From the NCBI GenBank assembly GCA_029983575.1, contig JASBZE010000020.1, forward strand, positions 1 to 23,447: a stretch of DNA of 23,447 nt. The letters are read 5' to 3'. Positions 7,920 to 15,334 of this stretch are shown here, piece by piece. Under the pieces are notes generated by a model. The model worked only from the letters and a program-made list of their open reading frames with translations, had not been told where the DNA came from and searched no databases. The position numbers were made by a program, and so were the translations under genes. The DNA comes from Peptostreptococcaceae bacterium. GTDB taxonomy: Bacteria; Bacillota; Clostridia; Peptostreptococcales; Peptostreptococcaceae. The stretch's first letter is position 1, and each line of letters begins with the position of its first letter.

Positions 7920-8357
7920 ATGTTTCCATTATCAGACTTAATGGAAAATACGCAAATAGACAGAATTATTAAAAGTGTGATGGGGTATTCGACTCACTAT
8001 AAACTTGTAGTCGATACCTCAGACTACTTTTTTTTAGGAAAGGTCGAAAGCGTAACAAGGGATATACTAAATTATTGTAACTTGACTAAAATACCTAATG
8101 AGCTTGAACATGTTGTTGCTAGGCGTGTTTTTGGTGAAATGCTAAGGGCAAAACTTGAAACTGGTGGTTTTAAGAAGGCTGATGATAATATTGAAGACGC
8201 AGGAGAAATTAAATCTATAAGCGAAGGTGATACTAGAATTGAATACGCTCAAAAATCTAATGCACTTGATGAAGAAGTAGCAATAAGAGCATTAATAGAT
8301 GAGTCTTGTAAGTTTGGAAAAGACTATCTTAATGAGTTTAGAAAAATAAGGTGGTAA
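7920..8357 (+). CDS. Head-tail connector (gp6/YqbG-like)
   Basis: The product is 145 residues from ATG 7920; its AGAGG site (7907-7911) overlaps the 3' end of the capsid gene. A central helical region (ESVTRDILNYCNLTKIPNELEHVVARRVFGEMLRAK) and a C-terminal helix fit the helical gp6-like adaptor that forms a ring under the portal. The first gene after the major capsid usually has this role in PBSX/SPP1-type clusters. The family assignment rests on pattern and order. Confidence 0.7.
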   Translation: MFPLSDLMENTQIDRIIKSVMGYSTHYKLVVDTSDYFFLGKVESVTRDILNYCNLTKIPNELEHVVARRVFGEMLRAKLETGGFKKADDNIEDAGEIKSISEGDTRIEYAQKSNALDEEVAIRALIDESCKFGKDYLNEFRKIRW

Positions 8358-8358
8358 G

Positions 8359-8718
8359 ATGAATAAGACTAAAAAAGCAATTGAAAGGCTATACATTGGC
8401 ACTTGTGATATTTATGAGTATGGGAAAGTAAAAGACCCAAAAACTAAAAGGACTGAGAGCAAAGAATTAAAGGTAAATGGAAGTCCTATAAAGTGTAGAG
8501 CAAGCTATTCGAGCATACCAAGTACAAATCAACAAGAAGGCGGGAAAATGTATCAAGCAGTGAAGCTTTTTATTAACCCAGACTTAGATATTAAACCTAA
8601 CTCAAAGATAGTAATTACCCAAAATGGAAGAACGACTGAGTATAAAAATTCAGGTACTGCCGCGGTTTATTCGTCTCATCAAGAAATTAATCTTGAACTC
8701 TTCAAGGAGTGGGCTTAA
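8359..8718 (+). CDS. Head closure/stopper protein (YqbH/SPP1 gp16-like)
   Basis: The product is 119 residues, a predicted beta-rich protein from ATG 8359 with an AAGGTGG site. The YIGTCDIYEYGKV opening and the KPNSKIVITQNGRTTEY segment resemble the head-completion proteins that close the connector after packaging. It sits second after the capsid, where the stopper is expected. Its stop TAA (8716-8718) shares a base with the ATG of the next gene, implying coupling. Assigned from order and fold pattern rather than a diagnostic motif. Confidence 0.65.
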   Translation: MNKTKKAIERLYIGTCDIYEYGKVKDPKTKRTESKELKVNGSPIKCRASYSSIPSTNQQEGGKMYQAVKLFINPDLDIKPNSKIVITQNGRTTEYKNSGTAAVYSSHQEINLELFKEWA

Positions 8719-9197
8719 TGGGAAATTTTGGTAGTGTTGATATAAGTGATTTAAGGAAGTTAAATAAGGTACTTGAAGAACTTGAACAGCGAGAACTTGA
8801 GGAAATAATTGAAAGTTTTGCTAAAAAAGTAGCGGCTATGCTTATCACCTTAATCACTCAAAAAACACAGGTAGTTACTGGAGATTTAAGGCGAGGTTGG
8901 ACTGGAGGAACAGACACAAGTCCACAGACTTATGCTAATTCTCTTGAAGTAAAAAGAGAAGGCGAGAGTTTTGTAATCACTATTCAAAATGATATGAAGT
9001 ACGCTTCTTATGTCGAGAGTGGACATAGTCAACAGGTTGGCAGGTACGTTCCTAAGCTAGGTAAGAGACTAAAAAAACCATGGGTAGACGGTCAATTTAT
9101 GTGTAAGATAAGTATTGATGAGGTTGAAGGTGTGATACCTAGTTTGTTAGAAAGTCACGTTGCGAGAATTTTAAAAGATGAGTTTAATAAGATATAA
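8718..9197 (+). CDS. HK97 gp10-like tail completion protein
   Basis: The product is 159 residues from ATG 8718, which overlaps the previous stop as TAATG and has AAGGAG (8704-8709) at good spacing. An upstream GTG at 8709 lies inside that site and is rejected. The sequence KTQVVTGDLRRGWTGGTD, followed by IQNDMKYASYVESGH, is the characteristic core of the HK97-gp10 family, which links tail to connector or completes the tail. The 50-base gap after it holds no gene. Confidence 0.82.
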   Translation: MGNFGSVDISDLRKLNKVLEELEQRELEEIIESFAKKVAAMLITLITQKTQVVTGDLRRGWTGGTDTSPQTYANSLEVKREGESFVITIQNDMKYASYVESGHSQQVGRYVPKLGKRLKKPWVDGQFMCKISIDEVEGVIPSLLESHVARILKDEFNKI

Positions 9198-9247
9198 GTT
9201 GTTTTTGTGATTTAATCATGTGAAAGAATGTGAGAAAGATATAAGAG

Positions 9248-9676
9248 ATGTATAGAAAAATAGTAGATTCAATAAGCTTAGACTTATTTGAGTATTTCGG
9301 CGACGATTACGATATATATACAGAAAATATAAAACAGGAGTTTGAACCGCCTTGTTTTTATATTAAACTTCTGAGCCCTATCAAAAGGAGAGAACTAGGA
9401 CACAGGGAAGGGCGTGTATATAATTTTGCTATTCATTATTTCGGCAATGAAAAAAATGAGGAATTGGCAGAAGTTGGCGAGCTACTTTTTGATATTCTAA
9501 GTTTAATTGATATTGATGATAAAAAAATATGGGGCAGTTCTATGAGATACGAAGTTGTTGACGGCGTATTAATTTTTTATGTCAATTATGATGTGAAATT
9601 AGAAAGGGAACTTGAAGCAGTAGGCAAGATGGAAATAATTAAACAAGGTGGTGTTAATATTGGAAGAAATGAATAA
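9248..9676 (+). CDS. Phage tail terminator protein (DUF6838-like)
   Basis: The product is 142 residues. The N-terminal half reads YDIYTENIKQEFEPPCFYIKLLSP, then RRELGHREGRVYNFAIHYF and a C-terminal beta strand FYVNYDVKLER. This is the pattern of small alpha/beta tail terminators located just before the sheath in PBSX-type phages, where they cap the tube and sheath at the head end. The ribosome site (GAGAAAG, 9230s) is weak. The next gene starts inside its last 17 bases. Confidence 0.75.
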   Translation: MYRKIVDSISLDLFEYFGDDYDIYTENIKQEFEPPCFYIKLLSPIKRRELGHREGRVYNFAIHYFGNEKNEELAEVGELLFDILSLIDIDDKKIWGSSMRYEVVDGVLIFYVNYDVKLERELEAVGKMEIIKQGGVNIGRNE

Positions 9677-9848
9677 CACAAATGAATATGTTGATATTAC
9701 TAGGTTTGGGAAAGAACAAATACTTAAGTCAGACAGATATCAAAGATATGTTGACGTATTAAGTTTTTTATTAGAAGACGATAGGTTATATCAATTTAAT
9801 GAGGTAGAGGAAATTATAAATAAATACTTAGATAAGGGGGCAATATAA
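9660..9848 (+). CDS. Small conserved protein before the tail sheath, unknown function
   Basis: The product is 62 residues from TTG 9660, with AAGGTGGTG (9645-9653) at ideal spacing. GTG 9648 and 9651 lie inside that site and are rejected. The protein is acidic with two amphipathic stretches (RYQRYVDVLSFLLEDD and FNEVEEIINKYLDKG). Small genes of this size are common between the tail terminator and the sheath, but I cannot name a function. It overlaps the tail terminator by 17 bases and ends one base before the sheath ATG. Confidence 0.65.
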   Translation: MEEMNNTNEYVDITRFGKEQILKSDRYQRYVDVLSFLLEDDRLYQFNEVEEIINKYLDKGAI

Positions 9849-9849
9849 T

Positions 9850-11178
9850 ATGGCACTAGGCGGCGGAACTTTTTCCAGCATGAATAATGTGATACCAGGA
9901 GCTTATATAAATACGGTATCGGCAGCAAAAACAATGTCTTCAATCGGACAACGTGGCGTTGTAGCTATCGGTGTAGAATGGGATTTCGCTAATCAAGGTG
10001 AAATCATTGAAATAGACTCAACAGACTTCAGACAAGACTCTTTAATTATTCTAGGGTATAGAATGCACGATGATAAACTTAAGGGACTTAGAGAACTGTT
10101 TGAAAATTCAACAAAGGTTATATTTTGTGGACTAAATAAATCGACTAAGGCGACAAATGTATATGCTACCGCTAAAAAAGGCGGAGAGCGTGGTAATGAT
10201 ATTTTAATCAAGGTTCAAAATGTTGTTGACGAGCCGACTAAAAAGGAAGTAACAACTATGTTTGACTATATTGTAATCGACAAGCAAACGGTAAAAACAG
10301 CCGCAGAATTAAAAGACAATGCACTAGTGGAATTTAAGAAAGAAGGAGAGCTTGAACCTACTGCAGGCACTAAGTTAAGCGGTGGTACTAATGGCGAAGT
10401 TACCAATAAGGAACATGTTGAATTTTTGCAAAAGCTTGAAGCATATTCATTCAATGCGCTTGCTTGTATGGCGGTATCAAAAGACCTTCAAAAACTATAT
10501 ATTGAATTTACTAAGAGAATGAGAGAAGAAATAGGACTTAAATTTGGAACTATATTCTCAGAGGTTGAGTCACTTGGCGAAGATGATATATACGATTATG
10601 AAGGGCTTGTTGTAGTCAAGAATAAAGTAAGAGGTGAAAATGTAAAGGGTAATGAGTTAGTTCCTTTTACTGCAGCTATATACGCTAGCGTACCACTTGG
10701 TAAATCTAATCTTAATAGAGAATACACAGGTGACTATGATATTATTTCAGAATTCACACAAACAGAATTAAAGGGAATAATTAAAAATGGTAGGTTCGCA
10801 TATCATAAGGTAGGCGACAGATATAGGGTACTTGATGATATAAATTCACTTGTTAAGACTAATGAAGCTAAAAATATTGAATTTAAAGATAATCAAGTAG
10901 TTAGAGTAGTAGACTCTTTAGCAATGAGCGACGCCAATGTATTTAATCAGTATTACTTAGGTAAGGTTAATATAGATAAGGCGGGAATAGAGTCTTACGA
11001 ACAGAAGGTAATAGCCGTAAGAGATGAGTATGTACAAATTGGAGCACTAAGAGAGTTCGATAGAGACGGCGTTAAGGTTGAGAGAGTAGAAGGAGTTAGA
11101 GGAGCTGTTAAAGTCAATAGTGTAGTCACACCTTCAGAATGCTTTAGGCAACTTTATTTAACTAATTACGTAAAATAG
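9850..11178 (+). CDS. xkdK: Contractile tail sheath protein (XkdK-like)
   Basis: The product is 442 residues from ATG 9850 with a strong AAGGGGG site. The N-terminus (GGGTFSSMNNVIPGAYINTVSA) is the PBSX XkdK start. The middle contains an insertion domain with two Lys/Glu-rich stretches, and the C-terminal core has DINSLVKTNEAKNIEFKDNQVVRVVDSLA and ends GAVKVNSVVTPSECFRQLYLTNYVK. Sheath subunits wrap the tube and contract on adsorption, which defines the phage as myovirus-like. Length and order (sheath, tube, chaperone, tape measure) are standard. Confidence 0.92.
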   Translation: MALGGGTFSSMNNVIPGAYINTVSAAKTMSSIGQRGVVAIGVEWDFANQGEIIEIDSTDFRQDSLIILGYRMHDDKLKGLRELFENSTKVIFCGLNKSTKATNVYATAKKGGERGNDILIKVQNVVDEPTKKEVTTMFDYIVIDKQTVKTAAELKDNALVEFKKEGELEPTAGTKLSGGTNGEVTNKEHVEFLQKLEAYSFNALACMAVSKDLQKLYIEFTKRMREEIGLKFGTIFSEVESLGEDDIYDYEGLVVVKNKVRGENVKGNELVPFTAAIYASVPLGKSNLNREYTGDYDIISEFTQTELKGIIKNGRFAYHKVGDRYRVLDDINSLVKTNEAKNIEFKDNQVVRVVDSLAMSDANVFNQYYLGKVNIDKAGIESYEQKVIAVRDEYVQIGALREFDRDGVKVERVEGVRGAVKVNSVVTPSECFRQLYLTNYVK

Positions 11179-11192
11179 AAGGGGGTTAAAAA

Positions 11193-11684
11193 ATGGCAGA
11201 TAAACAACCTATAAGAAAGTTAAATCTAGCAACTGAGACTGTTCAGGGGTCTCAAGGTTCGGCTTTTATTGAGATAGATAATAGAAGATATGTACTAGGA
11301 AATTTAACTAAGTTTAAGGCGTCTTTTAAAACTAATACAATCAAAAAGGGCGTTCTTGGGGAAGCAGGTAAGAAAGTTCGTTCTGGTGGTTGGGAAGGTA
11401 CTTGGGACGCTTCTCTATACTATAATCAAACAACATTAAGGGAGTTAGCTATAATATATGCTAGAGATGGATACATGCCGCCAGTGAATATACAAATAAT
11501 TAATGAAGACCCAGCGAGCGCGAAGACTATCGGAAGACAATCAGTTATATTTAAAGAGTGTGTACCGGAAGAAATGATTATAGCAATGCTAGATGTTGAC
11601 GCTGAGGTATTGGAAGAAGATATTTCAGGTACATTTAACGATGTTGAATTCTCAGAAAAATTTGTCGCATTACCAAACGCATAA
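11193..11684 (+). CDS. xkdM: Tail tube protein (XkdM-like)
   Basis: The product is 163 residues from ATG 11193 with GAAGGGGG upstream. The sequence has the XkdM pattern: a charged N-terminus, GSAFIEIDNRRYVLGNLTKFKA, GWEGTWDASLYYNQT, and a C-terminal EVLEEDISGTFNDVEF. It polymerises into the inner tube of the contractile tail that carries DNA. It follows the sheath gene by 14 bases. A terminator lies directly after it, which may lower expression of the downstream chaperone and tape measure relative to this abundant subunit. Confidence 0.9.
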   Translation: MADKQPIRKLNLATETVQGSQGSAFIEIDNRRYVLGNLTKFKASFKTNTIKKGVLGEAGKKVRSGGWEGTWDASLYYNQTTLRELAIIYARDGYMPPVNIQIINEDPASAKTIGRQSVIFKECVPEEMIIAMLDVDAEVLEEDISGTFNDVEFSEKFVALPNA

Positions 11685-11710
11685 AAAATTAAAAGAATGG
11701 TTCAAACAGG

Positions 11711-11740
11711 AATAAGGGCGTTTATTACGTCCTTATTTTT
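11711..11740 (+). terminator. Intrinsic terminator after the tail tube gene
   Basis: AATAAGGGCGT (11711-11721) and ACGTCCTTATT (11727-11737) form an 11-bp stem with one G-U pair and a TTATT loop, followed by T to 11740. It lies inside the tail operon. The downstream sequence TGTGAAATATTAATATA resembles the sequence after the terminator at 22262-22287. Confidence 0.85.
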
Positions 11741-11778
11741 GTGAAATATTAATATACATATAAAGGAGATTAAATAAT

Positions 11779-12186
11779 ATGAGTAAATTTCAAGCTTTTT
11801 TCAAAAAAGAAAATGAAGGCATAAGAACAAAGGCGGTATATATTTCTGATAGATTTGTTGACGATAACGGGGAACCAGTTCCATTTGTGATTAGGTCACT
11901 AAAAGCTTCAGAAGAAAGAGTAATAAGAGATAGCTGTACACATACAGACGATAACGGAATACCAGTACTTAATACTTCAGACTATCAAGATTTATTGATT
12001 ACAGCAGCAATTGTAGAACCAGACTTAAAAGATGTTGAATTACAAAACTCATATGGAGTAGTTGGGGAAGTTCAAGTACTTAATGAGATGTTAATATTTG
12101 GTGAGTATACTAATCTAGCTCAAGCGGTTCAAGATTTTAACGGATTTAAAAAATATACTGATAGAGTAGAAGAAGCAAAAAACTAA
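11779..12186 (+). CDS. xkdN: Tail assembly chaperone, short form (XkdN-like)
   Basis: The product is 135 residues from ATG 11779 with AAAGGAG upstream. It matches the XkdN/TAC family pattern: a beta-rich N-terminal half (VPFVIRSLKASEERVIRDSC), then LLITAAIVEPDLKD and a C-terminal EVQVLNEMLIFGEYTNLAQAVQDFNGF. It binds the tape measure and coordinates tube assembly. The last codons GCA-AAA-AAC-TAA contain a classic slippery heptamer, and the -1 frame continues open for 63 codons after it, so an extended form is predicted. The frame-0 stop is a tandem TAATAA. Confidence 0.88.
   Translation: MSKFQAFFKKENEGIRTKAVYISDRFVDDNGEPVPFVIRSLKASEERVIRDSCTHTDDNGIPVLNTSDYQDLLITAAIVEPDLKDVELQNSYGVVGEVQVLNEMLIFGEYTNLAQAVQDFNGFKKYTDRVEEAKN
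12177..12183 (+). promoter_or_regulatory. Programmed -1 frameshift slippery site A AAA AAC
   Basis: The heptamer has the correct X XXY YYZ phasing (AAA 12178-12180, AAC 12181-12183), immediately before TAA 12184. Slipping back one base leads through CTA-ATA-AAC-TCT into the open frame ending at TAG 12372. I see no strong hairpin or pseudoknot directly downstream. Confidence 0.8.
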
Positions 12187-12374
12187 TAAACTCTGATGAC
12201 GGCGACAGTAATTTATTTTATTATTGTATTCATGAATTTAACTGGACGCCCGAGGAGATTTTTAAGGTTTTCGAGGATTTGGATAAAAAGGCTTTTGTTC
12301 AAGCTTGTGTTCAATTAAGAGTAGAAGCTGAAATTAAGGAACAAAAGAAATTAGAGAGAGAAAGTAGAAGATAG
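12183..12374 (+). CDS. Frameshift extension of the tail assembly chaperone (XkdN-T fusion)
   Basis: The -1 frame is open from the slippery site to TAG 12372-12374, giving 63 residues beginning LINSDDGDSN. It continues with FYYCIHEFNWTPEEIFKVF and ends in a highly charged helix EIKEQKKLERESRR. There is no ATG in frame and no ribosome site, so independent translation is unlikely. Fused to the 135-residue chaperone it would give about 198 residues. This is the G/GT arrangement long known from lambda and found in many myophages, where the extended form bridges tape measure and tube subunits. Expression is inferred from the sequence signal. Confidence 0.8.
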   Translation, partial: LINSDDGDSNLFYYCIHEFNWTPEEIFKVFEDLDKKAFVQACVQLRVEAEIKEQKKLERESRR

Positions 12375-12384
12375 GGGGCAAAAA

Positions 12385-14586
12385 ATGGCAGGAATTAAAA
12401 TACCAATTTCCATAAATGACGGTGCTTCAACGCCCTTAACTCAAATGGCTATGAGTGCACAACAGATGACTAATCAACTTGCGAAAATGCAGCAAATGTT
12501 GTCTAAGCCCGTTACACCGCCTTCAACGGAAGAATTTAAACAGCCCTTATCAGATATTGGAAATCAGACACAAAGAAATACACAATACCAAAGAGAACAT
12601 AATCAAGCTATTAGAGAAGGTACGCCAGAAGTGAATAGCTTGCTTGGTGCCGTTAAAAATCTAGTAGGTGCTTATTTAAGCCTTCAAGGAATAAAGAAGC
12701 TTGTATCTATGGGGGATGAGTTTACAGGTATTCAAGCTAGGCTTGGAATGATAACAGGCTCACAGGCTGAATTAACTAAGTTGAATAAACAGTTATTCGC
12801 TAGTGCTCAAAGAACTAGGTCAGAATATGCTGAAACTGCAAATACTGTTGGAAAATTGGGTCTATTGGCTAAAGACGCCTTTAGTAGTAATGAAGAATTA
12901 GTTAGATTTTCGGAACTCATGAACCAAAGTTTTAAGGCTTCAGGTGCTTCAATTATGGAGCAAAAATCGGCAATGCTTCAACTTACTCAAGCAATGGCTA
13001 GTGGTAGGCTTCAAGGTGATGAATTTAGGTCAATTCTTGAAAATGCGCCAATGTTGGCACAAGCTATTAAGAAGGAGCTAGGCGGAATCGATTTGAAGAA
13101 GGCTTCTTCTGAGGGTCTCATTACTGCTGATGTAATTAAACGAGCTATGTTTAATAGTGCTGATGAAATCCAAGAGAAGTTTAGTAAAATGCCAATGACT
13201 TTTGGTGAAGCTATAGTAATCATGAAAAACAACTTTATGATGGGGCTAGCGCCTATGTTTAAGGCTATGAATGATTTATGGAATAATCCAATAATTAAAG
13301 GTGCGGTTCTTGAGACCATGTATTTATTTCAAGCAGTTGGGCAAATTGGAGCGGCTGCATTTAATGGTATTAATAGCGTATTAAGTTTTGTGGCGAGCAA
13401 TATGGCTTTTTTTGCACCAATACTATTTGTAATTTTAGGCGCTTTAACCGCAACTAGTGCGGTATTGTTAGTTAGCAAGGCTATAGCACTTGCGAAGGCT
13501 GGAGCTGATATGTTAATGACTGCAGCAATGGTTGCGTATTCATTGGCGACTACTAGAGGGGCAACGGCACAGGTATTTTTCAATAGCGCTATTTTGGCTT
13601 GTCCTATTTTTTGGATTGTTTTCGGGATTTTAGCGTTAATCGCGGCAATATATATAGGTGTTGCAGCGTTTAACAAGTTAACTGGTTCGGCTTATAGTGC
13701 GACTGGTTTAATATTTGGTGTTTTTTTCGCATTGGGTGCTGCTATTGCCAATATATTTAAGGCAATATTAAGTATTGCTATATTATTATGTACTGCATTA
13801 GTAAATGGATTTTTAAAAGCGGCTCATGGAATTGGTCAAGCATTTATTAAAGTTCAAATAGCGGCTTTAAATATGGCTAAGGGAGTAACGAACGCCGCTG
13901 ATAGTGTAGCCCAAAACATAGCAAATGCTTTTGTGAGCGGTGCTAATAAGGCTATCCACGCTATTAACTGGATAATTAAGGCACTTAATAAAATACCAGG
14001 GGTAAACTTGTCACAGATGGGGCAAATTGGTCATGTGAGTGTACCTAAACATTCAGTAGCTATTGATAATAAGATAGCGGGGCTTCAATCTCAGTTAGGC
14101 GGTAAAGCTCAACACTTCGACTATAAGACGTTAGAGTTAACTAGTATAGATAAGGCGTTTAATAGTGGAATGAAGTTCGGCAAAGGGCTTGAAAATAAAG
14201 TTAAAGGCTTATTCAAACATGATATCGATAAGGATATGGGAGCTGATATGGCCAAGTTAATGAAAGATATGGGCAAACAACAAATCCAACCTGAAAAGGG
14301 TGGCGCTGGTGGCGCTGGTAGAGGCGGAAACGGTGCTAAATTGGCGGATATTGCTAAAAATACACGTGAAACTGCTGATAATACTAATATGAGTAAGGAC
14401 GAGATAAGATATTTAAGAGAAATAGCTGAAAGAAACGCTATCAATAAATTCACAACGGCGGAAATTAAGATAGACAATACTATACATGCTTCAGATGTAC
14501 AAGACCTAGACGGTTTTGTAGACCACTTGACAAATAAGATGGCTGAGCAATTAGAAATACAAGCAGAAGGGCATTACGCATTTTAG
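12385..14586 (+). CDS. Tape measure protein
   Basis: The product is 733 residues from ATG 12385 with TAGGGGGC upstream. Residues ~110-235 form the tape-measure domain typical of this family (MITGSQAELTKLNKQLFASAQRT, then LMNQSFKASGASIMEQKSAMLQLTQAM and QGDEFRSILENAPMLAQAIKKEL). Residues ~310-490 are strongly hydrophobic with several possible transmembrane helices, consistent with a role in DNA passage across the membrane. The C-terminal part is charged with a Gly-rich linker (GGAGGAGRGG). At ~1.5 angstrom per residue, it predicts a tail near 110 nm, short for a myovirus. The long antisense frames here are shadows of Ala-rich codons. Confidence 0.93.
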   Translation: MAGIKIPISINDGASTPLTQMAMSAQQMTNQLAKMQQMLSKPVTPPSTEEFKQPLSDIGNQTQRNTQYQREHNQAIREGTPEVNSLLGAVKNLVGAYLSLQGIKKLVSMGDEFTGIQARLGMITGSQAELTKLNKQLFASAQRTRSEYAETANTVGKLGLLAKDAFSSNEELVRFSELMNQSFKASGASIMEQKSAMLQLTQAMASGRLQGDEFRSILENAPMLAQAIKKELGGIDLKKASSEGLITADVIKRAMFNSADEIQEKFSKMPMTFGEAIVIMKNNFMMGLAPMFKAMNDLWNNPIIKGAVLETMYLFQAVGQIGAAAFNGINSVLSFVASNMAFFAPILFVILGALTATSAVLLVSKAIALAKAGADMLMTAAMVAYSLATTRGATAQVFFNSAILACPIFWIVFGILALIAAIYIGVAAFNKLTGSAYSATGLIFGVFFALGAAIANIFKAILSIAILLCTALVNGFLKAAHGIGQAFIKVQIAALNMAKGVTNAADSVAQNIANAFVSGANKAIHAINWIIKALNKIPGVNLSQMGQIGHVSVPKHSVAIDNKIAGLQSQLGGKAQHFDYKTLELTSIDKAFNSGMKFGKGLENKVKGLFKHDIDKDMGADMAKLMKDMGKQQIQPEKGGAGGAGRGGNGAKLADIAKNTRETADNTNMSKDEIRYLREIAERNAINKFTTAEIKIDNTIHASDVQDLDGFVDHLTNKMAEQLEIQAEGHYAF

Positions 14587-14601
14587 GGGGTGAGATTAAC
14601 T

Positions 14602-15327
14602 ATGTATTTGTTTTTTTTAGACAGTATTCAATTACCAATAACGCCAAGTAAAATAACAACGACAATCGGAAATAATAATAAGACTTTTGAACTTGCAAAT
14701 TCAGGTGAGGTTAATCTCATCAAGTTCCCTAAGCTAACCACATACAAGTTTGAATTTGAGTTAGTACATCAGATTGGACAGATAGGGTATAGGGCTAATG
14801 ATACAAGTCCAAAGACTGTACTTGATTTTTTAGAGGATTGTAAGAAAAACAAGAAGGTAATTACTTTTTCTATTGTCAGAAAAAATGGAAGTTACACTTA
14901 TTTTCCTAGTGAACAGAAGGTAACAGTTGAGTCCTATGATGTAATTGAGGACGCTGATAATAATTCAGATATGACTGTTAGTATTGAGCTAAAACAGTTT
15001 AGGGCTTATAGGACTAAGCACTTAGCGAAGAAAGAACAAGAAAAAAGACCCGTCAAAAAAGACGATAAGGGTAAAAAGGCACAGACTTCAAAAAAATCTA
15101 CTGCATGTTTAAAAAGATTAAAACTTCAAACTGATATGAATATCAGAAGTGGAGCTGGTACACATAATAGAAAAGTAGCAATCATGAAAAAAGATACAGA
15201 ACCCGTCGCTTATGCTGAGTATACATACGAGGGCACGACTTGGTATAAGATTAAACACTCCAAGGGTGACGGAGGTTATGCTTGGATTAGTGGAAATCCT
15301 AAGTATATGAAAGTAATAAGGGGGTAG
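14602..15327 (+). CDS. xkdP: Baseplate/tail protein XkdP-like with C-terminal SH3b domain
   Basis: The product is 241 residues from ATG 14602 (AGGGGGTGA at 14585-14593). A GTG at 14590 lies within that site and is rejected. The first ~130 residues (FLDSIQLPITPSKITTTIGNNNK, then SGEVNLIKFPKLTTYKFEFEL and KQFRAYRTK) fit XkdP-type proteins that link baseplate hub and tube. A lysine-rich linker follows. The last ~70 residues look like a bacterial SH3b wall-binding domain (LQTDMNIRSGAGTHNRKVA, then TTWYKIKHSKGDGGYAWISG) where PBSX-type relatives usually carry LysM. It probably helps dock the baseplate on the cell wall. Confidence 0.8.
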   Translation: MYLFFLDSIQLPITPSKITTTIGNNNKTFELANSGEVNLIKFPKLTTYKFEFELVHQIGQIGYRANDTSPKTVLDFLEDCKKNKKVITFSIVRKNGSYTYFPSEQKVTVESYDVIEDADNNSDMTVSIELKQFRAYRTKHLAKKEQEKRPVKKDDKGKKAQTSKKSTACLKRLKLQTDMNIRSGAGTHNRKVAIMKKDTEPVAYAEYTYEGTTWYKIKHSKGDGGYAWISGNPKYMKVIRG

Positions 15328-15334
15328 GCTATGA

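Noticed and set aside
13329..13676. Long antisense ORF within the tape measure gene (others at 6377-6805, 13011-13319, 14121-14477)
   Set aside because: Low-complexity Ala/Leu/Ser-rich translations opposite a clear gene, with no ribosome site or context; shadows of codon bias.
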